Positions 8,093-17,610 of a stretch of 64,000 nucleotides of DNA are shown here, piece by piece. Every line of letters begins with the position of its first letter. Within the stretch, counting starts at the first letter, position 1. Source of the DNA: Chelativorans multitrophicus (GTDB taxonomy: Bacteria; Pseudomonadota; Alphaproteobacteria; Rhizobiales; Rhizobiaceae); contig NZ_JAAAPL010000001.1 of assembly GCF_011317445.1 (NCBI RefSeq), forward strand, positions 2,003,001-2,067,000, in the 5' to 3' direction. The translations under genes were made by a program, and so were the position numbers. The notes beneath the pieces were generated by a model, which worked only from the letters and a program-made list of their open reading frames with translations, was not told where the DNA came from and searched no databases.

Positions 8093-9115
8093 TCAGTGGC
8101 CACTGACTTTCTCGTAATGCATGGTTTTCCTGCCGAGGCAGCCTTGCAGGAGACCGACGATGCCACCCAGATTCGACGCGGACGACACGAGCGCCTTTCC
8201 TCGCGTGGCGGGCAGCGAGCAGAGCTCTATGAAAAATTTCAACAGGCGGCTGAGGATAGAGCCCGGAAGTCGAACGAGCGTCCTAATTGGATGCGCTTTT
8301 AGACGCGCCTTTATCTCCGTTGCATTGTGATCCCGTGTACGCCTGTAATAATAGCGCAGGCGCAATCTCTCGGCAGGTATAGTCTCATACGCAATGGCAT
8401 GGGGGGTCCAGCCTGTCCTCGCGCCAAGGGCCTTTGCCTGGCTCCAAAGCCGCCAGTCTTCGCCGCCCGAAAGGCCCAGGCTTGAATCGAAACGCAGCCC
8501 CGTCTGGCGGAAGAATTCGAGCTTTGCCATCCAACTTCCGGTGGCAAGCTTGATGCTGTCCGCACGTCCCTCATTCCATTTTTTAAGACAGCGCAGCTCC
8601 GCCCGCATCCTGCTCTGGTGGACTCCCGACCAGACAAGCCGCTGCAAACCGGTCAGCTTTTCCCGGCAAGGCGCAGTCCTGACCGGGGAGCCGACTATGT
8701 CAAGGTCATGGCGGTCCCGCTCGGCGAGCAGGTTCGCGAGCCAATTCTCGTCAACGACTTCATCATCATCCGCGAATGTCAGCAGATCATGGCCTCCCGT
8801 CAATGCACACTGCAACACTCGATTGCGGGCGGAAGCGATCCCCAGTTTCGGCTCGACAACATACTGAACCGTCCATTGCGGAACCTGCTTATGAAAAGCC
8901 TGCATAATGTTGGTGAGGCTTGCATGCTCATTGTTCTCGACAATGAGGAAATGCAGCGTCACTCCATGTGGGACAAGCAGGTTAGCGTATGAAGAAAGGA
9001 GATTCCGGAGCATCACGGGACGGTCCCTGGTGACCGTGCCCAAACAGATGCTGCGTTGCTCCGAATGGGAGTTCCTGAAAAGAAATGGCTTCGACATCGT
9101 CAGCCCGTCACACAT
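8093..9115 (-). CDS. Family 2 glycosyltransferase
   Basis: A 340-residue GT-A fold transferase, probably acting at the cytosolic membrane face on a surface polysaccharide. The N-terminal Rossmann part begins CLGTVTRDRP; the IASARNR segment (residues 93-99) and the metal-binding ADDDE (residues 115-119) are typical of GT2. The C-terminal third, with LRLRYYYRRTRDHN, is basic and may bind membrane. The start overlaps the end of the deacetylase gene by 16 bases; an alternative ATG at 9097 falls just after that stop. Sugar and acceptor are unknown. Confidence 0.88.
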   Translation of the reverse strand: MCDGLTMSKPFLFRNSHSEQRSICLGTVTRDRPVMLRNLLSSYANLLVPHGVTLHFLIVENNEHASLTNIMQAFHKQVPQWTVQYVVEPKLGIASARNRVLQCALTGGHDLLTFADDDEVVDENWLANLLAERDRHDLDIVGSPVRTAPCREKLTGLQRLVWSGVHQSRMRAELRCLKKWNEGRADSIKLATGSWMAKLEFFRQTGLRFDSSLGLSGGEDWRLWSQAKALGARTGWTPHAIAYETIPAERLRLRYYYRRTRDHNATEIKARLKAHPIRTLVRLPGSILSRLLKFFIELCSLPATRGKALVSSASNLGGIVGLLQGCLGRKTMHYEKVSGH

Positions 9116-9855
9116 TTGCGCACCAGACCGGGCCAGCGGTTGTCTGCGCGAATTATTCGTCTTGGAAGAAGAAGGCGGTCGTCGCTCGGGCGGATGCGCC
9201 CTCGCTTCGTCGTCACTGCCGTAGAGAACCCGGCCTCCAGCACAAGTTCTCTGACCGCTCCTGAGACATCGCCATAGGGATAGCTGAAGGACGTGACCGC
9301 TTCCCCAACCATGTCCTCAAGGTGGCTGCGGCTTTGACCTATCTGTTGCCGCGCAATGCGGATATCCACCTGCGTCAGGCGCACATGATCCACGGTATGT
9401 GCGCCGACTTCCTGGCCGAGCGCGGCCCACTCCCGCAGTTGGGCCTTACTCATGCACCGCGAATACGCAATGCCGATGTTTCGGTCCCAGGCGTTGTATC
9501 CGCCTATCTGCCCGCTTACGAAATAGTTGGTTGCCGTAAACCCAACCGCATCGAGAGCCGGCAGAACGTATTCAAAGTTATTTTGATAACCGTCGTCGAA
9601 GGTAATACCAACGACTTTCCCCACCTTTTCTCCCGATAAATACGGCGCCAGGTCGCGGATGGACAGCCCCCGGAACCCGAGCCGCTTCAACCATCTCATT
9701 TGACGAGCGAAATTGCTCGGCGAAACAGTCAGATAGCGATATGGATGACCGCATCTCGGCGGTCTGGATATCTGGTGATACATGAGAACAGGTATCGCGC
9801 TTCCATCCGGCCGGACAAAGCGCTCGCAATTATACGGCAATGCCTTCGATCTCAT
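9100..9855 (-). CDS. Polysaccharide deacetylase (NodB-homology domain)
   Basis: A 251-residue carbohydrate esterase family 4 protein that would remove N-acetyl groups from a polysaccharide. The metal site is complete: D87-D88 in ITFDDGY and H153/H157 in HTVDH. The motifs VLMYHQIS and SYPYGD are also typical. I prefer the ATG at 9855; a TTG at 9915 would add 20 residues. No clear signal peptide, so the site of action (cytosolic precursor or exported chain) is open. It overlaps and probably is co-transcribed with the GT2 gene and is divergent from the capsule cluster. Confidence 0.88.
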   Translation of the reverse strand: MRSKALPYNCERFVRPDGSAIPVLMYHQISRPPRCGHPYRYLTVSPSNFARQMRWLKRLGFRGLSIRDLAPYLSGEKVGKVVGITFDDGYQNNFEYVLPALDAVGFTATNYFVSGQIGGYNAWDRNIGIAYSRCMSKAQLREWAALGQEVGAHTVDHVRLTQVDIRIARQQIGQSRSHLEDMVGEAVTSFSYPYGDVSGAVRELVLEAGFSTAVTTKRGRIRPSDDRLLLPRRIIRADNRWPGLVRKCVTG

Positions 9856-10270
9856 CTCAAAACACAATTCGTGATGCAATAAACGATAACAAAACAGGCT
9901 GTCGCCTATTCGCAAATAGCGGTGCGATTATGGCCGCCCTTGAAAACCCGCATATCGTAAACGCGGACGGTAAGAAGACCAGCCCTCAAGCCCACGGGCC
10001 TGATTGACCTGGCGCATGGTTCAAAGAACGTCCGGCAGGCAGCCGTCACACAACCAGGGGATTAGGTCGACAAGCCTTATATGACAGCGAAGCTGGAACA
10101 GCTTCATCCTGCGTTTTTGTCCAAGCCCCGTCTGAAAACTCCTGCGGTGCTCATTTACCTTATGGTGAAGCGATCGTTTCTTTTTGCGATCTAATTGTTG
10201 ACTCGGCGCGATCTTCCCTCTTAACACCCACTGGGGCTTTTCAGCGATGCGGAACGCTGAAGGGGGGAAA
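9856..10270. other. Divergent promoter region between deacetylase and capsule operons
   Basis: About 415 bases without a supported gene. A weak promoter-like pair, TTGACT (10198-10203) and TTAACA (10221-10226) with 17 bases between, lies in front of the rightward capsule cluster. I saw no long repeat, terminator or conserved RNA fold here. Confidence 0.5.
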
Positions 10271-11716
10271 ATGGGTCGGGTTGCGCCGGCTTTGTCGGGG
10301 GTGTCCAGAGATGGGCTTGAGGGCACCTCCTGCAAAGAGAAAAATTTGATTGCCCGCATCGCGGCAGCAGAAGCACGGCTGCCCGTGCGGCAATCTTTGC
10401 CAGCGGATGCGAATTCCGCGTCTCAACGCACGATTGCGGGCAGCCATGCTGTCGGCGGCCGCGTGGTTCTGCTGCAGGGGCCGGTCGGACCTTTTTTCAA
10501 ACATCTCCAGCGCACGCTGGAAGGGGCCGGGTTCTCGTGTTGGCGAATTTCATTTAACGCCGGGGACCGGCTTTTCGCGCCGAAAAGAAACCGCATCGAT
10601 TTTCGCGGAAGCCCGCTTCTTTGGGAGCTATGGTTCCGCAATTTCCTGCGGGAGCATTCTATCGGCTTCATCATCCTTTTCGGCTGTAATCGCCCTATTC
10701 ACGTAGTCGCTCGCCGTCTTGCCGATGAAGCCGGTATCAACGTGCTATCGCTCGAGGAAGGGTATCTTCGGCCCGGTTTCGTGACAATCGAACAGGGCGG
10801 CAACAACTCCGGCTCGCCGCTTGCCGGATGCCTGCCGCCCGAAGGCTTCGAGCCGAACGAGGACCTAAAGCGAAAAGATTTTCACGGCTTCCGCTCCATG
10901 TGTCTCTACGGAGGCGTTTACTATGCGGTGCGAACCTTGTTCAGCCTGCCTTCCGAGCGGCACCAATTTCACCGCCGGTTCCCCGCCATTCCGGAAGCCT
11001 ATGCCTGGGCCCGCAATGTGTGGCGGACAACCGCCAACCGCAGTTCAGACTTTCAGACGATCGAGACGCTGCTTGAACACTATGAGCGGCGCTATTTTCT
11101 CGTCGTCCTTCAAGTTGCCGCCGACATGCAAATGGGAGCGGCGGCACGGGGTTGGTCTACACCCAAGCTCATTCGCGAAGCTTTGAAATCCTTCGCGCGC
11201 TCCGCGCCGAAGGAATTCCGCCTCGCCTTCAAGATCCATCCGCTGCAGCGCGGTCACGGCAATGAACGTGAACTCATTTTGAGGGAAGCGGAAGCGCAGG
11301 GCATCGCGGAACGTGTGGACATTTTTTACACCGGCTCCGTCGGCCTCATCATACGGCATGCGGCAGGGGTAATCACGATCAACTCATCCTCCGGCTTGTC
11401 GGCAATCCATCATGGGGTGCCGTTGCTGGTGATCGGAGAGGCGCTCTATGCCAATGACGCTCTCGCCACCTCTGCCCATGGCGAGCCGGATTTCGATGCG
11501 TTCTGGACATCGGAAAAAGTGGCGAGCGCGGAATTGCGCCACCGATATCTCGGCTGGATTCGCGAGAAATGCCTGAAGCCAGGCGATTTCTATGCGCGGG
11601 CTGGAATATCGGCCGCCTGCCAGGGAGTTCTGGAGGTCGTATCCTCGATGGCCGCCGCTGACGGGGCGAAAGAAAGTCAAAGCAAGGCGAATGTTCCGCC
11701 AAGGAGTACAGCATGA
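10271..11716 (+). CDS. kpsS: Capsule polysaccharide beta-Kdo transferase / export protein KpsS
   Basis: A 481-residue cytosolic protein of the KpsS/LipB family. In E. coli and Neisseria, KpsS with KpsC builds the poly-Kdo linker on lyso-phosphatidylglycerol that anchors group 2 capsules. Family features: VLLQGPVGPFFKHL near the start, EEGYLRPGFVTIE in the first half, FKIHPLQRG and TINSSSGLSAIHHG in the GT-B C-terminal half. The ATG at 10271 follows a GGGGGG stretch; an ATG at 10247 is in frame. It is the first gene of the capsule operon and overlaps kpsD by ATGA. Confidence 0.88.
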   Translation: MGRVAPALSGVSRDGLEGTSCKEKNLIARIAAAEARLPVRQSLPADANSASQRTIAGSHAVGGRVVLLQGPVGPFFKHLQRTLEGAGFSCWRISFNAGDRLFAPKRNRIDFRGSPLLWELWFRNFLREHSIGFIILFGCNRPIHVVARRLADEAGINVLSLEEGYLRPGFVTIEQGGNNSGSPLAGCLPPEGFEPNEDLKRKDFHGFRSMCLYGGVYYAVRTLFSLPSERHQFHRRFPAIPEAYAWARNVWRTTANRSSDFQTIETLLEHYERRYFLVVLQVAADMQMGAAARGWSTPKLIREALKSFARSAPKEFRLAFKIHPLQRGHGNERELILREAEAQGIAERVDIFYTGSVGLIIRHAAGVITINSSSGLSAIHHGVPLLVIGEALYANDALATSAHGEPDFDAFWTSEKVASAELRHRYLGWIREKCLKPGDFYARAGISAACQGVLEVVSSMAAADGAKESQSKANVPPRSTA

Positions 11717-12888
11717 CCATTGGTTGGCGGACCGTTTCCTCCTGCTCGCGGGCTCTCACCAGATTGCTTTTGCTGATCCCGCTGCTTTCGGCTTGTGCGG
11801 CCTTGCCCGGCCAGGGGCCGACCGCGCTGGATATAGCGCTCGGCGAATCCAGCAAATCGCTCCCCTTGGATAACTATATCCTGGTGCGGCTGGACTCGAC
11901 GGAAATCAGCAGGATAAACAGCTTTCAGACGCCAGCTCAGGAGGGGCGGATCGTCTCCACCCTTGGCGGCTCCCGGCCCATCACCGTGGGCGTAGGCGAC
12001 ACATTGGCCGTGAATATCTGGGAAGCCTCTCCCGACGGCCTGTTTTCGACCGCCGAGAACAAACAGGTTTCGCTGCAGGTCGTCGTGGACGGCACCGGCG
12101 AAATCTTTGTCCCCTATGCAGGCCGCATCCGCGCAGCAGGTCGCAGCGTCGAAGCGCTGCGTCAAGCCATTCAGAGAACCTTGGAGGGGCAGGCGGCCGA
12201 ACCTCAGGTCCAAGTGCTTGTAGCGGAAAACAAAAGCAACAATGTCGTGGTGGTGGGTGATGTCGTGAATGCCGGGCATTTCCCCCTGCCTGCGCAAGGC
12301 CTGCGCCTCATCGAGGTGATCGCACAGGCTGGCGGCGCGCGCGAACCCGCCTATGAGACGGTTGTCACCGTCACACGAGGTGCGAGCAAGGTGACGCTGC
12401 GCCTCCATGACGTGGTGAGCTCCCCGGAGAACAATATCTGGCTCGCGCCCGGCGATACCGTGCTCGTCAAGCATGAGCCCAGAACCTATTCGGCGTTCGG
12501 AGCGGTCAGCTCAAGCGGTCTCATATCCTTGAAGACCGAGACGGTGACTATAGCCGAAGCCCTCGCCCAGGTGGGCGGCCTTCGCGACAACACTGCCGAC
12601 ATGGGAGGTGTTTATCTCTTCCGCTTCGAAGATGCAGATTTGATGCGGTGGCTTACCAGTTCCGATCAGCAGGGTAAGGTCGCGCTTGCGCACGGCGGTA
12701 AGGTGCCAGTGGTATATGCCCTCGATTTCAAACGTCCCTATGCCTTCTTTGTCGCTCAGGAATTCAGGATCCGCGACAAGGATATTCTTTACGTCGCCAA
12801 TCACCCGACCGCCGAGTTCGGCAAATTCCTCGCAACCATCGTTCAGCCGCTGATTGGCGCAGTGCGCGGCGCAAGCACGCTGCAATGA
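11713..12888 (+). CDS. kpsD: Outer-membrane polysaccharide export lipoprotein (OPX: KpsD/CtrA/BexD)
   Basis: A 391-residue OPX protein that forms the outer-membrane exit for capsule. The signal peptide ends in a lipobox LLSAC with Cys28 as the lipidated residue. The polysaccharide-biosynthesis/export domain (TVGVGDTLAVNIWEA, then GTGEIFVPYAGRI) is followed by two SLBB-type repeats (NVVVVGDVVNAGHFPLP; TYSAFGAVSSSG). The C-terminus is short and helical, consistent with an ABC-dependent capsule system. ATGA overlap with kpsS implies translational coupling. Confidence 0.92.
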   Translation: MTIGWRTVSSCSRALTRLLLLIPLLSACAALPGQGPTALDIALGESSKSLPLDNYILVRLDSTEISRINSFQTPAQEGRIVSTLGGSRPITVGVGDTLAVNIWEASPDGLFSTAENKQVSLQVVVDGTGEIFVPYAGRIRAAGRSVEALRQAIQRTLEGQAAEPQVQVLVAENKSNNVVVVGDVVNAGHFPLPAQGLRLIEVIAQAGGAREPAYETVVTVTRGASKVTLRLHDVVSSPENNIWLAPGDTVLVKHEPRTYSAFGAVSSSGLISLKTETVTIAEALAQVGGLRDNTADMGGVYLFRFEDADLMRWLTSSDQQGKVALAHGGKVPVVYALDFKRPYAFFVAQEFRIRDKDILYVANHPTAEFGKFLATIVQPLIGAVRGASTLQ

Positions 12889-12897
12889 TAGAAGGCA

Positions 12898-14946
12898 GTG
12901 AACAGGCGATGCTTTCAGACGATGAATAGCAAACGGCATTCCGGTGGCCACGTCCTAGCCTCGCGCGGCATTGCGAAGATTCCGCACCTTCAGGTTTTTC
13001 TGGATGGATGGGGAAGCGCAGTGGTCGGCTGGGGCCGGAAGCCTTCCGGTCACCGTGCAATTGCGCTTGCTTCAAAAAGGAAGCTCCCGTTTCTTCTGTT
13101 GGAAGATGGTTTTTTGAGATCGGTCGAGCGCTCCGGTCCCCCTCTTTCCCTGATCGTGGATGATATCGGCATTTATTATGATGCCTCCGCGCCATCGCGA
13201 CTTGAGACACTGGTCCGTGAGCCGCTTTCTGAAGAGCAGGTCCGGCGGACGCTTCTCCTGATGAGGGCCTGGCGCGATGGCCATATCTCGAAATACAATC
13301 ATGCGCGGGACTATGACGGGCCTCTGCCCTCACGTTTCGTGCTTGTTGTCGATCAGACCTTTGGAGACGCTTCCGTTCGCCATGGCTTGGCCGACGCATC
13401 CTCCTTCCAAGGCATGCTTCAAGCTGCCTTGGATGAAAATCCCGAATGCAGCGTGCTCGTGAAATCTCACCCTGACGTCGTCAGACGGAGGAAACGTGGC
13501 TATTTTGAGCCGCGCAAGCTCGCCGATCACCCGCGTGTCAAATTCATCCTTGATGACTGTCGTCCGGCCAGGCTCCTGGAGCAGGCTGAGGCGGTCTATA
13601 CGGTCACATCCCAGCTTGGTTTCGAAGCGCTCATTTGGGGAAAGCGCGTCCGATGCTTCGGCATGCCGTTCTATGCCGGTTGGGGGCTGACGGATGATGC
13701 GCTTGCAGCCCCCGCGCGAAGAAAATCCGCCACGCTCGAGCAACTGGTCCATGCATCACTGGTCCGCTATCCCCGTTACCGGGATCTCCACGGCGAAACC
13801 CCAGCCGACGTGGAAGCGGTAATAGAGCATGTCACGCTTCAGACGAGAATGCGCGCCCGCTTTTCTCCCGAACTTCATGCTCTGGGCTTCTCATGGTGGA
13901 AAGCACCTATTCTCAAGCGTTTTCTGGCGGGATCGAAGCTGAATTTCGTCGGAAGAATGAGCGCCGTTCCCCCAAACGCGACAGTCGCCCTATGGGGCGC
14001 CCGCCACATCGGCGAAACGCCTCCAGGGACGAAAATCATTCGAATAGAAGACGGATTCCTGCGTTCCGTCGGTCTCGGTTCCGAACTTTCCAGGCCGGTT
14101 TCCTGGATATGTGACGAGGAGGGTATCTACTATGATGCATCCCGCCCTTCCCGCCTGGAGCGGATTCTCTCCGATACCGATTTCGACCAGCTTCTCTTGG
14201 ATCGTGCCGGAAAGCTCCGCCAAGCCATCCTGCGGGCGCGGCTGACCAAATACAATCTGGGCGCCCCGCGCTGGGTTCGTCCCGCAAGGGCGGTGCGGGT
14301 CATCCTTGTTCCCGGGCAGGTGGAAAGCGATGCCTCCCTTCGTTTTGGTGCTCCCGGGATTAAGACGAATCTGGAGCTCCTGAAGGCCGTTCGCCAGGCC
14401 AATCCAGACGCCTATGTTGTTTACAAGCCGCACCCCGACGTTGCGGCGGGGGTGCGCCATCAGCCTGGCAACACCCGATGGAGCGACCTCTGCGATGAGG
14501 TCGTCGTCACCGCCGATATGGCACAGCTTCTCGAAGAAGTGGACGAGGTGCACACACTCACATCGCTGACCGGCTTTGAGGCCCTGCTGCGGGAACTGCC
14601 GGTGACCTGTTATGGCCAACCGTTCTACGCGGGCTGGGGACTGAGCTGCGACATGATACCGATTGAACGCCGCAAGCGGCGGCTGAGCCTGGACGAACTC
14701 GTTGCGGGTAGTCTCATCCTCTATCCCACCTATCACAGCCGCAGCTCCGCCGGCTTCATCACGCCTGAGCAAGCCGTCGCCGAACTGAGCGCCTGGCGCT
14801 CGGCAAGCGCGGGAGAACCCTCGATGGTTCGCAAGCTTCTGCGTCCATTGCTCTACCTGCGCGATCTCACAAGAAATGGCGTTGGGACGGCCGCTCCCAG
14901 CTTCTGTCAGCCGGAGCATCTGGAGGTGGACCGTGGCAGACAATAA
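12898..14946 (+). CDS. kpsC: Capsule polysaccharide beta-Kdo transferase KpsC
   Basis: A 682-residue protein with two tandem homologous transferase domains, as in KpsC/LipA. Each half contains the EDGFLRSV motif (residues about 66 and 382), a GIYYDAS.PSRLE motif, a DAS/DQ nucleotide segment and PFYAGWGL near its end. In characterized systems the two domains add alternating beta-2,4 and beta-2,7 Kdo to the capsule anchor with KpsS. The GTG at 12898 has AGAAGG just upstream; an ATG at 12922 is a possible alternative. The 3' end overlaps kpsE by 14 bases. Confidence 0.92.
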   Translation: MNRRCFQTMNSKRHSGGHVLASRGIAKIPHLQVFLDGWGSAVVGWGRKPSGHRAIALASKRKLPFLLLEDGFLRSVERSGPPLSLIVDDIGIYYDASAPSRLETLVREPLSEEQVRRTLLLMRAWRDGHISKYNHARDYDGPLPSRFVLVVDQTFGDASVRHGLADASSFQGMLQAALDENPECSVLVKSHPDVVRRRKRGYFEPRKLADHPRVKFILDDCRPARLLEQAEAVYTVTSQLGFEALIWGKRVRCFGMPFYAGWGLTDDALAAPARRKSATLEQLVHASLVRYPRYRDLHGETPADVEAVIEHVTLQTRMRARFSPELHALGFSWWKAPILKRFLAGSKLNFVGRMSAVPPNATVALWGARHIGETPPGTKIIRIEDGFLRSVGLGSELSRPVSWICDEEGIYYDASRPSRLERILSDTDFDQLLLDRAGKLRQAILRARLTKYNLGAPRWVRPARAVRVILVPGQVESDASLRFGAPGIKTNLELLKAVRQANPDAYVVYKPHPDVAAGVRHQPGNTRWSDLCDEVVVTADMAQLLEEVDEVHTLTSLTGFEALLRELPVTCYGQPFYAGWGLSCDMIPIERRKRRLSLDELVAGSLILYPTYHSRSSAGFITPEQAVAELSAWRSASAGEPSMVRKLLRPLLYLRDLTRNGVGTAAPSFCQPEHLEVDRGRQ

Positions 14947-16135
14947 TACCGTTCGATTGATGCTGAAGCCCGGTTTCGAAAAGGCGCAGCAATTATCGCT
15001 GCCTGCCAGCGCCGGATCTGAAGGGCAGCCACGCCGCCGCATTCTGGCCCTTTCTTTTGCGGTCTGCGTGCTCGTCCCCGCCTTCCTCGCGGCCATGTAC
15101 TACGCGTTCATCGCTTCCGATCGCTATGTTTCGGGGGCAGGCTTTGCCGTGCGCGGCATGGATTCCAGCGTCGGCGCGGATTTGTTGGGCGCGTTCACCG
15201 GGCTTGCGAATGTGGGGTCCACCGCCTCCGATTCCTATATCCTGCTGGAGTTCCTCGAAAGTCGTGACCTGGTGGAGAAACTGGAGCGCTCTTTTCCGCT
15301 CCGCGATGCCTATGGCGCGCCCTTTGCGGACTTCCTCTATCGGCTCGATCCCGACACCGATATCGAGCATATGGTCGAATATTGGGCGGACCGCATCCAC
15401 ACCATCTTCGATACCAATTCCGGCATTATCACATTCCAGGTGGAAGCCTTTCGGCCGGAGGATGCTGCGCGGATCTCCGAACTTGTTCTGTCCTACTGCA
15501 AAACCCTGGTGAACGAACTCTCCGCCAATGCGCGCAAGGATGCCGTTGCCTACGCCGAAGGCGAGGTGGAGCGCGCGGAGGCCCGGCTGCGCACCGCTTT
15601 GGAAAAGCTGCGCCAGTTCCGCGTCGAGGAGAATGCCCTCGATCCCGGACGCATCGCCCAGCTTCAGATCGAGATTGTTGGCGGATTGGAGAAGGAGTTG
15701 GCGGAGACCAGAGCCCGAATCTCCGCGCTCCAGGGCGCGGTAGACGAAAACTCGCCTGCCATGCGCACCCTCCGCCGCCATGCGGAAGCGCTGGAGAAGG
15801 AAGTGGCCGAGATGAATGCTCAGGCCAACAAGGGTGGCAGTGCCGAAGATGACGGCTCTGCTCTTTCCGGGCTGCTTGCATCCTATGAAACCCTTGAAGT
15901 CGAACGCAACTTTGCCCAGCAGGCCTACACGTCCGCGCTCTCGTCTCTCGAACGCGCGCGTGTGGAAGCAGATCGCCAGCAGCGTTATCTGGCGGTCTTT
16001 TCAGAACCCCTGGTTCCGCAGTACCCCCTTTATCCTCAGCGTGTTCTGATTGGCTTTCTCGTCCTGGCCACCCTCACCCTTCTTTGGGGCATTGGCGTGC
16101 TCGTCGTTTACGCCGTGCGTGACCATATTTCGTGA
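14933..16135 (+). CDS. kpsE: Capsule export inner-membrane protein KpsE/CtrB/BexC
   Basis: A 400-residue polysaccharide co-polymerase-type protein linking the inner-membrane transporter to the outer-membrane exit. It has one N-terminal membrane segment (about residues 37-58), a long periplasmic domain with a helical coiled-coil stretch (about 200-330) and a second membrane segment near 372-392. The GTG at 14933 follows GGAGG by 6 bases and gives the correct family length; the longer frame from 14876 lies inside kpsC. The motif EPLVPQYPLYPQR just before the last membrane segment is typical. Confidence 0.92.
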   Translation: MADNNTVRLMLKPGFEKAQQLSLPASAGSEGQPRRRILALSFAVCVLVPAFLAAMYYAFIASDRYVSGAGFAVRGMDSSVGADLLGAFTGLANVGSTASDSYILLEFLESRDLVEKLERSFPLRDAYGAPFADFLYRLDPDTDIEHMVEYWADRIHTIFDTNSGIITFQVEAFRPEDAARISELVLSYCKTLVNELSANARKDAVAYAEGEVERAEARLRTALEKLRQFRVEENALDPGRIAQLQIEIVGGLEKELAETRARISALQGAVDENSPAMRTLRRHAEALEKEVAEMNAQANKGGSAEDDGSALSGLLASYETLEVERNFAQQAYTSALSSLERARVEADRQQRYLAVFSEPLVPQYPLYPQRVLIGFLVLATLTLLWGIGVLVVYAVRDHIS

Positions 16136-16141
16136 GGCGTT

Positions 16142-16909
16142 ATGGAGGCCTCGCTCACCACCCAGGTTCGCGTTATCGCAGCGCTCGTGTTGCGCGAGAC
16201 GCGCGCGACCTTCGGCACCTCCCAGATTGGCTATCTATGGGCGATTATCGTGCCCGCCGCCGGCACCATGCTTCTGGTCCTTCTGTTTTCCGCGGTCGGC
16301 CGGCATCCGCCTTTCGGCGCCAGCCTCGCTCTGTTCTTCGCCACGGGTATTTTGACGCTGGAGTTCTTCAACAAGCTTTCCGCCTCATTGATGACAGCCT
16401 TCGAGGCAAATCGGGCGCTCATGGCCTACCCGCTCCTCAAGGGAGCGGATTTCCTCTTTGCGCGGGCGACCCTGATCGGCGCCACTTACGCGTTGATCAT
16501 GGGCCTTTTCTTCTGCACTCTCATCGCGCTCGACATGGCGGGACCGCCAGCCCACCCCATGGCCTTGATGGAAGCCTTCGCTGTCACCTTGATCTTCGGT
16601 TTCGGCTTCGGGGCGACGAATGCCGTGATCGTTTCGCTTCTGGATAGCTGGCGGCACGTGGAGAAAATCCTCACACGTCCTTTGATATTCATATCGGGGG
16701 TCTTCTACGTTCCAAGCGCGCTTCCCGCGAGCGCCAGGGAATGGGTGGCCTGGAATCCAGTGCTGCACGCAATCGAGTGGCTGAGGAACGGCTATTACGC
16801 CAACTACGACAGCCGGGTGCTCGATAAGACATATCTGGTCGGCATCGCCCTTTGCCTCGTCTTCACCGGGCTTGCCGGAGAGCGCCTCACCCGCAGCCGG
16901 AGAAATTGA
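16142..16909 (+). CDS. kpsM: Capsule ABC transporter permease KpsM
   Basis: A 255-residue ABC-2 type membrane protein with about six hydrophobic segments, the channel half of the exporter that moves lipid-linked capsule across the inner membrane. Features: ALVLRETRATFGTSQIGYLW near the N-terminus, LFFATGILTLEFFNK, the segment RPLIFISGVFYVPSALP and WNPVLHAIEWLRNGYY near the end, all typical of KpsM/Wzm. It lies 6 bases after kpsE and 2 bases before the KpsT start. Confidence 0.94.
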   Translation: MEASLTTQVRVIAALVLRETRATFGTSQIGYLWAIIVPAAGTMLLVLLFSAVGRHPPFGASLALFFATGILTLEFFNKLSASLMTAFEANRALMAYPLLKGADFLFARATLIGATYALIMGLFFCTLIALDMAGPPAHPMALMEAFAVTLIFGFGFGATNAVIVSLLDSWRHVEKILTRPLIFISGVFYVPSALPASAREWVAWNPVLHAIEWLRNGYYANYDSRVLDKTYLVGIALCLVFTGLAGERLTRSRRN

Positions 16910-16911
16910 GA

Positions 16912-17601
16912 ATGATCGATCTCATCAATATCTCCAAATCCTATACGGCAAAGGGCGTTAAGAAGCGGGTGATCGATCGCTTGAGCTTCAGTTTCCCGCG
17001 CGACAAGAATGTCGCCATCCTCGGCCCAAATGGCGCTGGCAAGTCGACACTGATGCGGCTTATAGCCGGTACCGAGTTACCCGACGAAGGCCGCATTGTC
17101 CGGCATGGCCGTGTTTCCTGGCCACTTGGCTTTGCCGGCGGCTTCAATGGTTCGATGACCGGCATCGAGAACATCCGCTTTGTTGCGCGGATCTATGGCC
17201 AGAAGACCAACGCGGTCATCGACTATGTCCATGACTTCGCCGAGCTCGGCAAATCGCTGAGTTTACCGGTGAGGACGTATTCAAACGGGATGAAGGCCCG
17301 CCTCGCCTTCGGCCTCAGCATGGCTATTGATTTTGACTGCTACCTTATAGACGAGATAACGGCGGTGGGAGACGAGAACTTCCGGCGGAAGTCGAGAAAA
17401 GTCTTCACGGAAAAACTTCCTCACGCCCGCATCTTCATGATCTCGCATGCCATGAACCAGATCCTGGAATACTGCCAGTGCGGCCTTCTGATTTCTCCGG
17501 AGGGTGTTTGGTATTTCGATGACGTGAGGGATCTCATCAGGGCCTACGAAACATCCAATAAGGCGCGTCTTGCGGCGCAGCCGGCCCCCCTTTCGAGCTA
17601 G
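16912..17601 (+). CDS. kpsT: Capsule ABC transporter ATP-binding protein KpsT
   Basis: A 229-residue ATPase that powers capsule export with KpsM. Walker A GPNGAGKS is at residues 38-45, the signature-like SNGMKAR at 124-130 and Walker B with LIDE at 145-148; the switch histidine lies in ISHAM. There is no C-terminal carbohydrate-binding domain, as usual for KpsT rather than Wzt. The start at 16912 follows GGAG and the kpsM stop by two bases; the longer frame starting at 16852 lies inside kpsM. Confidence 0.95.
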   Translation: MIDLINISKSYTAKGVKKRVIDRLSFSFPRDKNVAILGPNGAGKSTLMRLIAGTELPDEGRIVRHGRVSWPLGFAGGFNGSMTGIENIRFVARIYGQKTNAVIDYVHDFAELGKSLSLPVRTYSNGMKARLAFGLSMAIDFDCYLIDEITAVGDENFRRKSRKVFTEKLPHARIFMISHAMNQILEYCQCGLLISPEGVWYFDDVRDLIRAYETSNKARLAAQPAPLSS

Positions 17602-17610
17602 AGCTTTTCA

